A stretch of DNA of 20,954 nt from contig PUMO01000103.1 in assembly GCA_003551405.1 (NCBI GenBank), forward strand, positions 1-20,954, in the 5' to 3' direction. The position numbers were made by a program, and so were the translations under genes. Positions 6,729 to 14,970 of the stretch are shown here, piece after piece; position 1 is the stretch's first letter; each line of letters opens with the position of its first letter. This stretch comes from Mollicutes bacterium (GTDB lineage Bacteria; Bacillota_I; Bacilli_A; Izemoplasmatales; Izemoplasmataceae). The notes beneath the pieces were generated by a model, which saw only the letters and a program-made list of their open reading frames with translations, was not told the DNA's origin and ran no database searches.

Positions 6729-8015
6729 ATGGCGAAGCTAGAACAACTATCGGATTCACGCGTAAAACTCACAATTGAGGTCAGTCCTGAACAATTTGAA
6801 CACGGACTTGATCACGCGTACGATAAAGTTAAAGACGAAGTAGAAATTGAAGGGTTTAGAAAAGGCAACGTTCCCCGCAATGTCTATGAACAGAAAAAAG
6901 GCGTAGAAACACTTTATGAAGAAGCGCTTAATCATGTGATTCAAGAAACCTATGTTGCGGCCGTCCAAGAACATGAACTTGCAGTGGTCAGCCAACCCAA
7001 CATTGATTTGGACATCAAAAACGTTGAAAAAGGCAAAGCCTTTACCTACACCGCAACTGTAGCCGTTCGTCCAACCGTCGAACTGGGTGAATACAAAGGC
7101 ATTGAATATGATGCACCAAGCGATGAGGTCACGGATGAAGAAGTGAACGATGAAATCAAGAAACTTCAAGATCAAAATGCCGAGTTGGTTGTCAAGGAAG
7201 AAGGCGAACTTGAGAATGGTGATACGGCAGTATTCGACTTTGAAGGATTTGTAGACGGCGAAGCCTTTGAAGGCGGACAAGCGGAAAACCATGAACTTGA
7301 AATTGGTTCTGGTCAATTCATTCCGGGCTTTGAGGAAAAAATGATCGGCATGAAAGCTGGTGAAGAAAAAGAGATTGAAATTACCTTCCCAGAAAACTAT
7401 CAAGCCGAACACTTAGCCGGTAAAGACGCAACGTTCAAAGTTAAGCTTCACGAGATCAAAACCAAAGAAGTGCCGGAACTAAGTGATGATTTTGTAGAGG
7501 ACTTAGACAAAGAAGGCATTGAAACCGTTGATGCGCTTAAAAAGGATACCCGCGAAACGCTCGAGAACCAAAAAGCTGAAAACAACAAAAACAAAGCGAT
7601 CGATTATGCCGTTGACCAAGCAAGCAAAAATGCATCCATGGAAATTGCAGAAGAAATGGTTGAAGAAGAGAAAAACCGTATGATGGACAACACGAAACAA
7701 CAAGCGCAACAATACGGCCTAGACTTTGATACCTACTTGCAATTAACCGGTATGGATAAGCAGCAATTTGAAGATAAACTTCGTGAAGACGCTGAGAAAT
7801 CCATCCGTTATAACCTCACCATTGATGCCATCAGCAAAAATGAAGGCATTGAAGCAAGCGACCAAGAAGTAGAAGACAAATATAAAGAACTTGCAGAACA
7901 AAACAACATGGATGTCGAACAAGTGAAAAACCAGGTGAACCAAGACGCGGTTAAACAAGAAGTTGTTTTCCGTAAAACCATTGATATGCTTGTCGATTCC
8001 TTGAACAAAAAATAG
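6729..8015 (+). CDS. tig: Trigger factor, ribosome-associated chaperone and prolyl isomerase
   Basis: Trigger factor binds at the ribosome exit tunnel and shields emerging chains. The 428-residue protein has three expected parts. The N-terminal ribosome-binding domain carries the signature GFRKGNVPRNVYEQKKG (about residues 42-58). The FKBP-type prolyl isomerase domain lies at about 155-245 (GDTAVFDFEGFVDG, GSGQFIPGFEEKMIGM, ITFPENY). The rest is a helical, highly charged C-terminal chaperone domain. The protein is strongly acidic, which is normal for the family though pronounced here. The ATG has AGGAGG 12 bases upstream, slightly far. The gene has its own promoter and ends in a strong terminator. 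clpX, often nearby in Bacilli, is absent; lon follows after one gene. Confidence 0.97.
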   Translation: MAKLEQLSDSRVKLTIEVSPEQFEHGLDHAYDKVKDEVEIEGFRKGNVPRNVYEQKKGVETLYEEALNHVIQETYVAAVQEHELAVVSQPNIDLDIKNVEKGKAFTYTATVAVRPTVELGEYKGIEYDAPSDEVTDEEVNDEIKKLQDQNAELVVKEEGELENGDTAVFDFEGFVDGEAFEGGQAENHELEIGSGQFIPGFEEKMIGMKAGEEKEIEITFPENYQAEHLAGKDATFKVKLHEIKTKEVPELSDDFVEDLDKEGIETVDALKKDTRETLENQKAENNKNKAIDYAVDQASKNASMEIAEEMVEEEKNRMMDNTKQQAQQYGLDFDTYLQLTGMDKQQFEDKLREDAEKSIRYNLTIDAISKNEGIEASDQEVEDKYKELAEQNNMDVEQVKNQVNQDAVKQEVVFRKTIDMLVDSLNKK

Positions 8016-8018
8016 TGC

Positions 8019-8050
8019 TTAAAAAACACTTCTTCGGAAGTGTTTTTTAA
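8019..8050 (+). terminator. Strong terminator after tig with a UUCG tetraloop
   Basis: TTAAAAAACACTTC (8019-8032) pairs perfectly with GAAGTGTTTTTTAA (8037-8050). The 14-bp stem closes on C(UUCG)G, the extra-stable tetraloop class. The T-run is part of the second arm. The hairpin starts four bases after the tig stop codon and ends six bases before the ribosome site of the next gene. Confidence 0.92.
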
Positions 8051-8065
8051 AATATGGGGGATTTT

Positions 8066-8878
8066 ATGATAAAATTGGCTGTATTTGATTTAGATGACAC
8101 GCTGCTTAGAAGCGATAAAACCCTTGATGCCAAGACGGTTGACACCATTCAATCACTTAAAGCGCACGGCATAGCAATAGCCATTGCGACTGGACGCAAC
8201 CTTCCCATGAGTTTGCCGTATGCAAAGGCACTCGGCGCCAGTGGGATGCTGGCCGGAAATAACGGATCCATAATCATGGATTTAAAAAGTAACAAAGTGG
8301 TTGAGGAGCATTTTGTAGACAAAGCAGCCCAGAAAAAAACCATAGAATACTGCTTCACGAACGATCATCCTTTTGTTATCTATACTAAAAAGGGCGTTTT
8401 TACGCCGATGCCTGATCGAATCCGTGTTTATAAAGATTGGAATGCCCGTCATCCCAACCATAGTGTGCATTATGAAAATATGGAGACCGTTGAAGGCTTG
8501 TCAGCGCTTGATTCGCATAAAGTGTTAATGATTATTGAAGACCCATCGGTCTTTGATACAACCTATGAACATTTTAAGAATCTTGATGATGCGCATGTCA
8601 CCAAAAGCAGCAAACACTATATCGATGTCTTACCCAATCATATCTCCAAGGCGTATGCCTTAAAACAATTCATGGCCCACTACGGGGTGAGTGCTGAGGA
8701 AACCATTGCCTTTGGCGATTCAGACAACGACGCAGAAATGCTCAAACTTGCCGGAACCGCCTATGCCATGTACAATGCAACACCCCTGACCAAAGCATCC
8801 GCCAACCACGTCACAGCATATGATAACAATGACGCGGGTGTCGCGCATGCACTCAAAAATCACTTTACAAATTTGTAA
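8066..8878 (+). CDS. Cof-type HAD-superfamily phosphatase
   Basis: This is a haloacid dehalogenase-like hydrolase of the Cof/YidA/YcsE subfamily, 270 residues. Such cytoplasmic enzymes remove phosphate from sugar phosphates, FMN or similar small molecules; which one is acted on here is not evident. Motif I is FDLDDTL with nucleophile D8 and acid D10, motif II is IATGRN, and motif IV is FGDSDNDAEML. GNNGS is the Cof signature region before the large cap domain (about residues 80-190). The ATG at 8066 is chosen because GGGGGA at 8056-8061 sits at proper spacing. An in-frame ATG at 8054 has no ribosome site and touches the tig terminator. With no promoter visible between terminator and gene, expression may depend on read-through or on a promoter inside tig. 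Confidence 0.92.
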   Translation: MIKLAVFDLDDTLLRSDKTLDAKTVDTIQSLKAHGIAIAIATGRNLPMSLPYAKALGASGMLAGNNGSIIMDLKSNKVVEEHFVDKAAQKKTIEYCFTNDHPFVIYTKKGVFTPMPDRIRVYKDWNARHPNHSVHYENMETVEGLSALDSHKVLMIIEDPSVFDTTYEHFKNLDDAHVTKSSKHYIDVLPNHISKAYALKQFMAHYGVSAEETIAFGDSDNDAEMLKLAGTAYAMYNATPLTKASANHVTAYDNNDAGVAHALKNHFTNL

Positions 8879-8885
8879 AAAAAAG

Positions 8886-8947
8886 ACCTTATTTGCACTT
8901 AATGCTGCCTAAAGGTATATAAATTGAAAGCAGCGCCAAAATAAGGT
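8886..8947. repeat. Nested inverted and direct repeats upstream of lon
   Basis: ACCTTATTT (8886-8894) is a perfect inverted copy of AAATAAGGT (8939-8947), with an inner pair GCTGC (8904-8908) and GCAGC (8930-8934). In addition AAGGTATAT occurs as a direct repeat at 8912-8920 and 8943-8951, 31 bp apart, about three helical turns. One copy overlaps the -10 of the lon promoter and the other lies just upstream of its -35. This layout suggests an operator. It matches neither the CIRCE (HrcA) nor the CtsR consensus. On the minus strand the outer arm is followed by eight T residues, so it could also stop antisense transcripts. Confidence 0.5.
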
Positions 8948-8952
8948 ATATT
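8924..8952 (+). promoter_or_regulatory. Promoter of lon
   Basis: TTGAAA (8924-8929), a 17-base spacer and TATATT (8947-8952) fit the housekeeping sigma factor well. Transcription would start near 8959, giving a leader of about 44 bases. The repeats described at 8886-8951 overlap it on both sides. Confidence 0.65.
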
Positions 8953-9002
8953 ATGAGTAATACCAAATGTAGATTCATTTGTCATATAAAGAGGTGAACA
9001 TT

Positions 9003-11336
9003 ATGTATAATGCAGAAGAAATTAAAAAAGGAAGTTTACCGGGTATAGCCATCCGCGGCCTTGCCCCCTTCCCCAATACAGACGTTAGAACTGAAGTTGG
9101 ACGCTCAGTAAGCAAAACAGCATTGCTTGAGGCGGAAAGAAATCACGATTCTTACGTTCTTTTACTCGTGCAAAAAGATCCAAACATTGAAGAACCAAGC
9201 CAGGAAAACATGCTAACCTATGGTGTTGTGGCCAAAATTGGAATCAAAATCAAGCTGCCAAACGGCAATTTTAAAGTGAAATTTGATCCCATTGTACGTG
9301 CAGAGATTGAATCATTTGATGAATCCAGTGAGAATTATTTCCTGGTCAATTTTGAAACACGTCCACCCAAACAAGGAGATGTGGATGAAGAAGTTGCCTT
9401 AGTACGCATGATTGTTAAACAGGTCATGGATAATGCACAATCCATTCTTCAAAACCCAAAACAAAGCATAGAAACGGTACAATCAGGCATTTCCTCAGAT
9501 AAACTCGCTGATAAATTGGCCAACAATCTGAAGATTCAGGAAAACAGTAAGTTTAAGTATATTGAAACTGAATCGATTGAAGAGCGTCTTAACTATTTGC
9601 TTCAAGATATCGAAAAAGAGCGTCACATGAGTGAGATTGAAGAAAAAATCAATCGTACGGTCAAGAAAAACATTGATGAAAATCAACGTGAGTATTACTT
9701 GCGTGAGAAGTTGCGCGCAATCCAAGAAGAACTTGGGGATAAAGCGAAAAAAGAAAGCGAAATTGAAAAACTCCGCCAACAAATCCAGGACAAAGGCATG
9801 CCAAAACATATTGAGGAGAAGGCACTTTATGAGCTTTCACGCTATGAGACCTTACCTTCAAGCAGTGGAGAAAGCGGTGTAATTCGTACCTACCTTGATT
9901 TCCTCATTGAGCTGCCTTGGAATGAAACCACTGAAGATGAAAATGACATTAAAAAAGCGGAAGCCAATTTGGAAAAAACCCACTATGGGCTTGAAAAGGT
10001 TAAAGAGCGTATCATGGAATACCTCGCGGTTAAACTGCTCACTGGTAAAAACCCACAAACCATTCTTTGTTTAGTTGGACCGCCAGGTGTAGGGAAAACC
10101 TCACTGGCACAATCGATTGCGACATCACTTAACCGTAAATTTGTCAAGCAATCCCTGGGTGGCATTAAAGATGAAAGTGAAATCCGCGGTCACCGCCGTA
10201 CGTATCTAGGGGCCCTTCCAGGACGAATTTTACAGGGCATGAAAAAAGCCAAAGTTACCAATCCGCTATTTTTGCTCGATGAGATTGATAAGCTTGGCAG
10301 TGACTATAAGGGGGATCCCAATTCTGCGATGTTAGAAGTCTTGGACCCTGAACAAAATGCCAACTTTTCAGACCATTACCTTGAAGATACCTATGATTTG
10401 AGTCAAGTTCTCTTTATTACCACCGCCAACTATCTTGGCAACATTCCAGGACCGCTACGTGACCGCATGGAGATTATTGAACTTTCAAGCTATACCGAAA
10501 TCGAAAAATACAATATTGCGAAAAAACATTTAATGGAAAAACAAATGGAGACGCATGGTCTGGAAAAAGACAAATTGACCATCGATGATGACGCCGTCAT
10601 GCGCATGGTGCGTGAGTACACCCGTGAGGCCGGTGTACGTCAGCTTGACCGTCTGTTTGGGACCATTGTGCGCAAAGCCATTAAAAAGATTCTCGGCGAT
10701 AAACTTAAACATGTACATGTTAAAGCCGATGACTTAAAAGAATACTTGGGCAAACCTAAATTTACAAACCATATGGCCGATAAAGAACCTCAAATTGGTG
10801 TGGCGACCGGACTTGCCTATACACAATTCGGCGGTGACACACTCGCCGTTGAGGTCGCCTATTATAAAGGCAACGGTAAACTCTCCCTTACTGGTCAGCT
10901 TGGCGATGTGATGAAAGAAAGTGCGGAAGCTGCGCTTTCTTACATTAAAGCCAATCATAACAAATATAATATCGACAAAGATGTCTTTGACAACACCAAT
11001 GTTCATATCCACGTACCTGAAGGCGCCATTCCCAAAGATGGGCCCTCAGCCGGAATCACCATTGGAATTGCGTTGATCAGTGCACTGACTCAACAAAAAG
11101 TCAATCCGAAAATCGGCATGACTGGTGAAATCACTTTGCGTGGTCGCGTACTGCCAATTGGCGGCTTAAAAGAAAAAGCAATCGCGGCGCACCGAAGTGG
11201 CATTGAGCGTATTGTCATTCCTAAAGAAAACGAACGTGACATTGAAGACATTCCAGAAGAAGTACGTGAAAAACTTACCATTGACCAAGTCGAAAACATC
11301 GATGAAGTGGCCAAAATAGCCCTTGTTCAATCTTAA
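9003..11336 (+). CDS. lon: ATP-dependent protease Lon
   Basis: Lon is a hexameric cytoplasmic AAA+ protease that degrades misfolded and selected regulatory proteins. The 777-residue chain holds the N-terminal substrate-binding domain (LPGIAIRGLAPFPNTD onward), a charged coiled-coil stretch (about residues 190-275), the AAA+ module with Walker A GPPGVGKTS (K365) and Walker B LFLLDEID, and the C-terminal protease domain. The catalytic Ser in GPSAG is S682 and the catalytic Lys in GLKEKA is K725; the 43-residue gap equals that in E. coli Lon. The ATG at 9003 follows GAGGTGA at good spacing; an upstream in-frame start at 8979 lacks a ribosome site. The gene has its own promoter with operator-like repeats and its own terminator. 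engB follows, as in B. subtilis (lonA-ysxC). Confidence 0.98.
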   Translation: MYNAEEIKKGSLPGIAIRGLAPFPNTDVRTEVGRSVSKTALLEAERNHDSYVLLLVQKDPNIEEPSQENMLTYGVVAKIGIKIKLPNGNFKVKFDPIVRAEIESFDESSENYFLVNFETRPPKQGDVDEEVALVRMIVKQVMDNAQSILQNPKQSIETVQSGISSDKLADKLANNLKIQENSKFKYIETESIEERLNYLLQDIEKERHMSEIEEKINRTVKKNIDENQREYYLREKLRAIQEELGDKAKKESEIEKLRQQIQDKGMPKHIEEKALYELSRYETLPSSSGESGVIRTYLDFLIELPWNETTEDENDIKKAEANLEKTHYGLEKVKERIMEYLAVKLLTGKNPQTILCLVGPPGVGKTSLAQSIATSLNRKFVKQSLGGIKDESEIRGHRRTYLGALPGRILQGMKKAKVTNPLFLLDEIDKLGSDYKGDPNSAMLEVLDPEQNANFSDHYLEDTYDLSQVLFITTANYLGNIPGPLRDRMEIIELSSYTEIEKYNIAKKHLMEKQMETHGLEKDKLTIDDDAVMRMVREYTREAGVRQLDRLFGTIVRKAIKKILGDKLKHVHVKADDLKEYLGKPKFTNHMADKEPQIGVATGLAYTQFGGDTLAVEVAYYKGNGKLSLTGQLGDVMKESAEAALSYIKANHNKYNIDKDVFDNTNVHIHVPEGAIPKDGPSAGITIGIALISALTQQKVNPKIGMTGEITLRGRVLPIGGLKEKAIAAHRSGIERIVIPKENERDIEDIPEEVREKLTIDQVENIDEVAKIALVQS

Positions 11337-11340
11337 ATTC

Positions 11341-11367
11341 AAAAGGCAATCACTGATTGCCTTTTTT
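11341..11367 (+). terminator. Terminator after lon
   Basis: AAAAGGCAATC (11341-11351) pairs with GATTGCCTTTT (11355-11365) around a three-base loop, followed by a T-run to 11367. It begins four bases after the lon stop codon, so engB probably relies on its own promoter or on read-through. Confidence 0.9.
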
Positions 11368-11385
11368 ACTTGACTTGTGTAGAAT
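11357..11385 (+). promoter_or_regulatory. Weak candidate promoter of engB
   Basis: TTGCCT (11357-11362), a 17-base spacer and TAGAAT (11380-11385). The -35 would lie inside the second arm of the lon terminator. Matches are moderate (four and five of six). Confidence 0.25.
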
Positions 11386-11402
11386 ATGCTAGAGGTGAAA
11401 CC

Positions 11403-11987
11403 ATGAAAATTAAAACCGTTGAAGGCCCCATCATTACCGGCAAAGCGAGTCAATATCCAAAAGCGTCCCAACCGGAATTCATGTTTGCAGGCCGCAGCAA
11501 TGTAGGCAAAAGCTCACTGATCAACTCGCTACTGCACCGCCGCAATATTGCATATACCTCCGGAAAACCCGGTAAAACCCAAACCATAAATTTTTATTGG
11601 ATCAACGAATCCTTTTATCTTGTGGATGTGCCGGGCTATGGTTATGCGAAAATATCAAAAGCCAAACGAGAAGCCTTTGGTGAGATGATTGAACACTACA
11701 TGCATGAAAGAGAAACGCTGCGCCATGTCTTTTTGCTTGTTGACTTGCGTCATACGCCAACAGAAGATGATGCGTTGATGGTGGATTATCTTGAACATCT
11801 GAACCGTCCTTACACCATCCTGGCGACAAAGGCGGATAAGATCAGTAAAAACAAACGCATCAAACATATCAAGCATATCCGTCAAACCCTTGATTTACCT
11901 GAAGATGTCTTCGTCTATCCCTACTCTTCTCAAACACACGAATCAAGAGATGCAGTCCTTGCGTTTATGGAATCATTCATCAAATAA
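11403..11987 (+). CDS. engB: Ribosome biogenesis GTP-binding protein EngB (YsxC)
   Basis: EngB is a small essential GTPase that helps assemble the large ribosomal subunit. The 194-residue protein shows the G motifs in order: G1 GRSNVGKSS (about residues 30-38), G2 region GKPGKTQTINFYWI, G3 DVPGYGYA and G4 ATKADK, with a SSQT element near residue 179 as G5. This matches the TrmE-Era-EngA-EngB group and the EngB family length. The ATG at 11403 is preceded by AGAGGTGA at normal spacing; an upstream in-frame ATG at 11370 lies in the terminator region without a ribosome site. It follows lon and converges on fni across a shared terminator. Confidence 0.96.
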   Translation: MKIKTVEGPIITGKASQYPKASQPEFMFAGRSNVGKSSLINSLLHRRNIAYTSGKPGKTQTINFYWINESFYLVDVPGYGYAKISKAKREAFGEMIEHYMHERETLRHVFLLVDLRHTPTEDDALMVDYLEHLNRPYTILATKADKISKNKRIKHIKHIRQTLDLPEDVFVYPYSSQTHESRDAVLAFMESFIK

Positions 11988-12013
11988 AAAATGAGCAAAA
12001 TTGCTCATTTTTT
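11986..12013. terminator. Bidirectional terminator between engB and fni
   Basis: An A-rich arm ending in ATGAGCA (11986-11997) pairs over 12 bp with TGCTCAT and following T residues (12002-12013). The loop has four bases. Both strands show A-runs before and T-runs after the stem, so it works in both directions. The fni stop codon (12005-12007) is inside the stem and the engB stop overlaps its base. Confidence 0.9.
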
Positions 12014-13018
12014 TATTTGACGCTGCTGTATGTAATTGTAAAGTTCCGCATCATAAATTTTTTCCACCTGTCTAAGATCGGTTGGTTTGGTTGCACCAAG
12101 GGCGCACATGATGCGTCTGAGCTCGTCAAAAAACACATCCATCTGTTTAAAGGCTGAATCAACAGATTCGTTGTGCACCAATTTTAAAAACCATCCGGAA
12201 AGCCCTACCATTGTTGCGCCAAGACTCAATGCTTTGATGACATCATAAGGACTGCGCACCCCACCACTTGCAATCAGGGTCTGAATATTTAACGGCCTTG
12301 CTTCCAATAAGGATTCAACAGTGGAAAGGCCATAATTATTTAAATCATTGAAAGGAATATCCCTTCGTGCATTTTCTATGCGCTTAAAATCAGTGCCACC
12401 ACGCCCAGAAACATCAATGCCGTCTACACCAATTTCTTTTAAGGTCTTTAATGCATGTGGGTCCAGCCCAAATCCTACCTCTTTAACGATCAAGGGAATA
12501 TCAAGCTTTGCATGAATGTCACGAATGTTGTTTATATAGCCTTTAAAATTTGTATCCCCTTCAGGCATAATCAGCTCTTGAAGCGGATTTAGATGAATTT
12601 GCATGGCGTTTGCATCAATCTTTTTGCGCGCACGCTCAACGTTTTTTATGCCATGCTCAGCACCAAGGTTGCCTATGAGAAAAGCATTGTTCATGATTGA
12701 ACGTACTGAGTCATATGTTTTCGCTGAGGCGTCATTTTTTAGCGCACCAGAAAGCGATCCGACGGCCATGGGGATATTGTAGCTTGACGCGATCGTTGCG
12801 AGCTTTTCATTGATCAATTCTGCTTGAGCGGTCCCCCCAGTCATGGCATTGATCATGATGGGCGCATCAAACGTGCGTCCCAAAAACTGTGTTTTCAGAC
12901 TAACCGAGTTAAGACTGCATTCATTGAGCGCATTTGGCATCAACCGTACACGGTCAAAATCATTGGTCGTACTTTGTTGTTTCAATGCTTCTTTAATGTG
13001 GTCATCTTTTCTGGACAT
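12005..13018 (-). CDS. fni: Type 2 isopentenyl-diphosphate delta-isomerase (FMN-dependent)
   Basis: Fni interconverts isopentenyl and dimethylallyl diphosphate using reduced FMN and Mg2+, the final step before prenyl chain synthesis. The 337-residue protein shows RKDDHIKEA at the N-terminus, PIMINAMTGG (about 53-62), AVGSLSGAL, ANAMQIHLNPLQELIMPEGD, IVKEVGFG, GIDVSGRGGTDF and ASGGVRSPYDVIKALSLGA, the FMN-barrel signatures of this family. The unrelated type 1 enzyme has none of these. The ATG at 13018 is chosen over one at 13024 because GAGGA directly abuts the first ATG but sits six bases from the second. It overlaps the upstream phosphomevalonate kinase gene by 17 bases and closes the mevalonate operon. 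Confidence 0.96.
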   Translation of the reverse strand: MSRKDDHIKEALKQQSTTNDFDRVRLMPNALNECSLNSVSLKTQFLGRTFDAPIMINAMTGGTAQAELINEKLATIASSYNIPMAVGSLSGALKNDASAKTYDSVRSIMNNAFLIGNLGAEHGIKNVERARKKIDANAMQIHLNPLQELIMPEGDTNFKGYINNIRDIHAKLDIPLIVKEVGFGLDPHALKTLKEIGVDGIDVSGRGGTDFKRIENARRDIPFNDLNNYGLSTVESLLEARPLNIQTLIASGGVRSPYDVIKALSLGATMVGLSGWFLKLVHNESVDSAFKQMDVFFDELRRIMCALGATKPTDLRQVEKIYDAELYNYIQQRQIKK

Positions 13019-14039
13019 GGTCATTCCTCACATTCAGTAACAACCAGTTGCGTTGTTTTTTAATGGTTGCATCAAAGTCAGTTTTCAATGCGTCGCGCGC
13101 ATGAAAAACAAGGACATTGTCTCCCCCGCCCGCTCCGGAAAACTTCATGGCCTGTTCAGGGCTGAGTGACTTTTCAATCGCACGCATGGACGGGGTGAGA
13201 AGCGCCACATCACAAGCCTTACCTAGTGAGGCATACAATTGAAACAAAGTGTTGATTGTCTTTAAAAATCGTGTGGTGTCTTCGTTTTGTTGAGCATTAA
13301 TCAACCGTTTAAATACTGCGTGTATCTGCTTTTTAAACGCTTCATACGCCGTGTGATTTTTTGAATCAAGAACCGCTTTGACCAGCTTTTGCGAGGAAAC
13401 TTTTTTGCGTAAATTTATCACGCTCATGGGCAAAAAAGGATAAGAGAAGGGTTGAATTGATAACCCGTCCCACGGTGTCATGATGTCAACTTCACGATTA
13501 TAGAACAATTCTTTATTAAAAGGATGATACAGTATCGGTGATTTATAAGCGGCCACTGCCAAGTCACCGTACGAAGCATTATCAAGATCATTTATTTGTG
13601 CAAGCACCGCAGATTTATAAAGCGTGAGGGCATCAAGGCTTACACCGTGAAATTGTAAAATGGTGTCGATTAACGCAACAGTAATGGCACCACTGGAGCC
13701 CAGACCCAAACTTTTCTTATGTTTGGAAAGTGTAGAGGTCAATGTTAATTTGAACGGGTGAAGACTTATTTCAAGTGTGTCCTCCAAATACGCTTTAATG
13801 TGTTGCATGATTGTTTTAACAAGCGGGTTATAGTGAAAGGCTTCAAAGGTTTGATCAAATGTATGTTTCTTGTGTGCACTGATGTATTGAAAAGTGGAAT
13901 GGGATTCTATCTGACACGTTACACCTTGTGAAGTCGGGATGATCCATGCGGGGGTATCACGGCTCACCACACTGTATTCCCCTGCAATATATAGTTTACC
14001 CGGGGTGAAAGTCTTAAGACTACTCAAGTGTGTGCGCAC
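13002..14039 (-). CDS. mvaK2: Phosphomevalonate kinase
   Basis: This GHMP-family kinase phosphorylates mevalonate 5-phosphate to the diphosphate with ATP. The 345-residue protein has FTPGKLYIAGEYSVV (about residues 11-25, substrate loop), KSLGLGSSGAITVAL (about 109-123, the GHMP phosphate-binding loop) and FSGAGGGDNVLVF near the C-terminus. GKLYIAGEY with GAGGGD separates it from mevalonate kinase and from the decarboxylase. The start is uncertain. A GTG at 14039 has an AAAAAGG only one base away, while an in-frame TTG at 14027 has that same site about ten bases upstream; no ATG is available ahead of the conserved core. It overlaps the decarboxylase gene upstream and fni downstream, so translation is coupled. 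Confidence 0.93.
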   Translation of the reverse strand: MRTHLSSLKTFTPGKLYIAGEYSVVSRDTPAWIIPTSQGVTCQIESHSTFQYISAHKKHTFDQTFEAFHYNPLVKTIMQHIKAYLEDTLEISLHPFKLTLTSTLSKHKKSLGLGSSGAITVALIDTILQFHGVSLDALTLYKSAVLAQINDLDNASYGDLAVAAYKSPILYHPFNKELFYNREVDIMTPWDGLSIQPFSYPFLPMSVINLRKKVSSQKLVKAVLDSKNHTAYEAFKKQIHAVFKRLINAQQNEDTTRFLKTINTLFQLYASLGKACDVALLTPSMRAIEKSLSPEQAMKFSGAGGGDNVLVFHARDALKTDFDATIKKQRNWLLLNVRNDHVQKR

Positions 14040-14970
14040 CCTTTTTGGCGATGTCCAGACGTTTGATTCGCTTGAATCCTTCTTGGATTAAACGGTTTTG
14101 AATGATGTCAATGTCTTTAATCTTACAAAGCAATTTCACATTGGGCCCCGCATCCATGGTCGCATACACTTCAATACCTTCGCGTTGAAGGGTTGAAACG
14201 ATCGATAAAATGTGTTTGCTTTCTTCGGTTAAATATTCAATGGGTGGTTTAGCGTTAGCCATGGTTTCATGCATCAGCAAGGCATTGCGTTCAGTGATGA
14301 TGCCGACTTGCTTGAAATCATGCGCATCAATTGCCGCTTTCATTGCTTCAGCATCGTTGGACGCTTCACTCACCCACTGCGTGTAACTTGATGACGTTTT
14401 CACACAATGGGCCATCGCCTCACGTGAAGGAATTTCTTTTTGGGCTTCATTGACACTGACAGCTAAAATAACCGTATCATCAAAAGGCCATGCAATGGCA
14501 TTGATATTGCCCTGTGTATCCCAAGCCACCGCACCACCCAAAAGACTGCGCGTCGCAGAACCGGACCCCTTGCGTGTGATTTCACTCAGTGTTTTTAAGT
14601 CATAGTCAGTCTTAAAGAAACGATTGGCGGCTTTAGCAAGTGCGGCATACGCACTTGCACTTGAGGCAAACCCTGCCGCAATCGGAACGGTGTTGACACT
14701 GGTCATGCGAATGCCCAAAGAAGCGTCAAACCCCTCAAATTGTGAAAGAAACCGTTGAACACGTTTATGATCAGCGGTGGTGGCTGGATGGTCATTGATA
14801 AAAACTTCCAGTGTGTTTTTATCGGTTGTTTCCAGCATGGTTGTGCTGCCAAACCCATCCAGTGTGAGTGAAATGGATTCATTGTAAGGCAGGACGCGTT
14901 TCACATCCCGCTTGCCCCAGTACTTGATCAGCGCAATATTAATCGGTGCATAGGCTTTAGCGCTCGGCAT
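14020..14970 (-). CDS. mvaD: Mevalonate diphosphate decarboxylase
   Basis: MvaD converts mevalonate 5-diphosphate to isopentenyl diphosphate with ATP and loss of CO2. The 316-residue protein shows PINIALIKYWGKRD (9-22), GFASSASAYAALAKA (100-114), GSGSATRSLLGG (135-146, R141) and YATMDAGPNVKLL with the catalytic Asp at D273, the set that defines this enzyme among GHMP proteins. I start it at the ATG at 14970, which begins the conserved AKAYAPINIALIKYWGK region and has AAGGAGG eleven bases upstream; an upstream in-frame ATG at 15069 would add 33 residues encoded inside the mevalonate kinase gene and unlike the family. The overlap with mevalonate kinase is 14 bases. Confidence 0.96.
   Translation of the reverse strand: MPSAKAYAPINIALIKYWGKRDVKRVLPYNESISLTLDGFGSTTMLETTDKNTLEVFINDHPATTADHKRVQRFLSQFEGFDASLGIRMTSVNTVPIAAGFASSASAYAALAKAANRFFKTDYDLKTLSEITRKGSGSATRSLLGGAVAWDTQGNINAIAWPFDDTVILAVSVNEAQKEIPSREAMAHCVKTSSSYTQWVSEASNDAEAMKAAIDAHDFKQVGIITERNALLMHETMANAKPPIEYLTEESKHILSIVSTLQREGIEVYATMDAGPNVKLLCKIKDIDIIQNRLIQEGFKRIKRLDIAKKGAHTLE

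Noticed and set aside
6756..7412. A 218-codon minus-strand open frame antisense to trigger factor
   Set aside because: It mirrors the charged tig codons (GAA/AAA become Phe-rich), lacks a ribosome site and domain, and tig is certain.
8886..8947. Inverted repeat after the phosphatase gene read as its terminator
   Set aside because: On the plus strand no T-run follows the second arm and the loop is 44 bases long; a promoter-linked operator is a better explanation.
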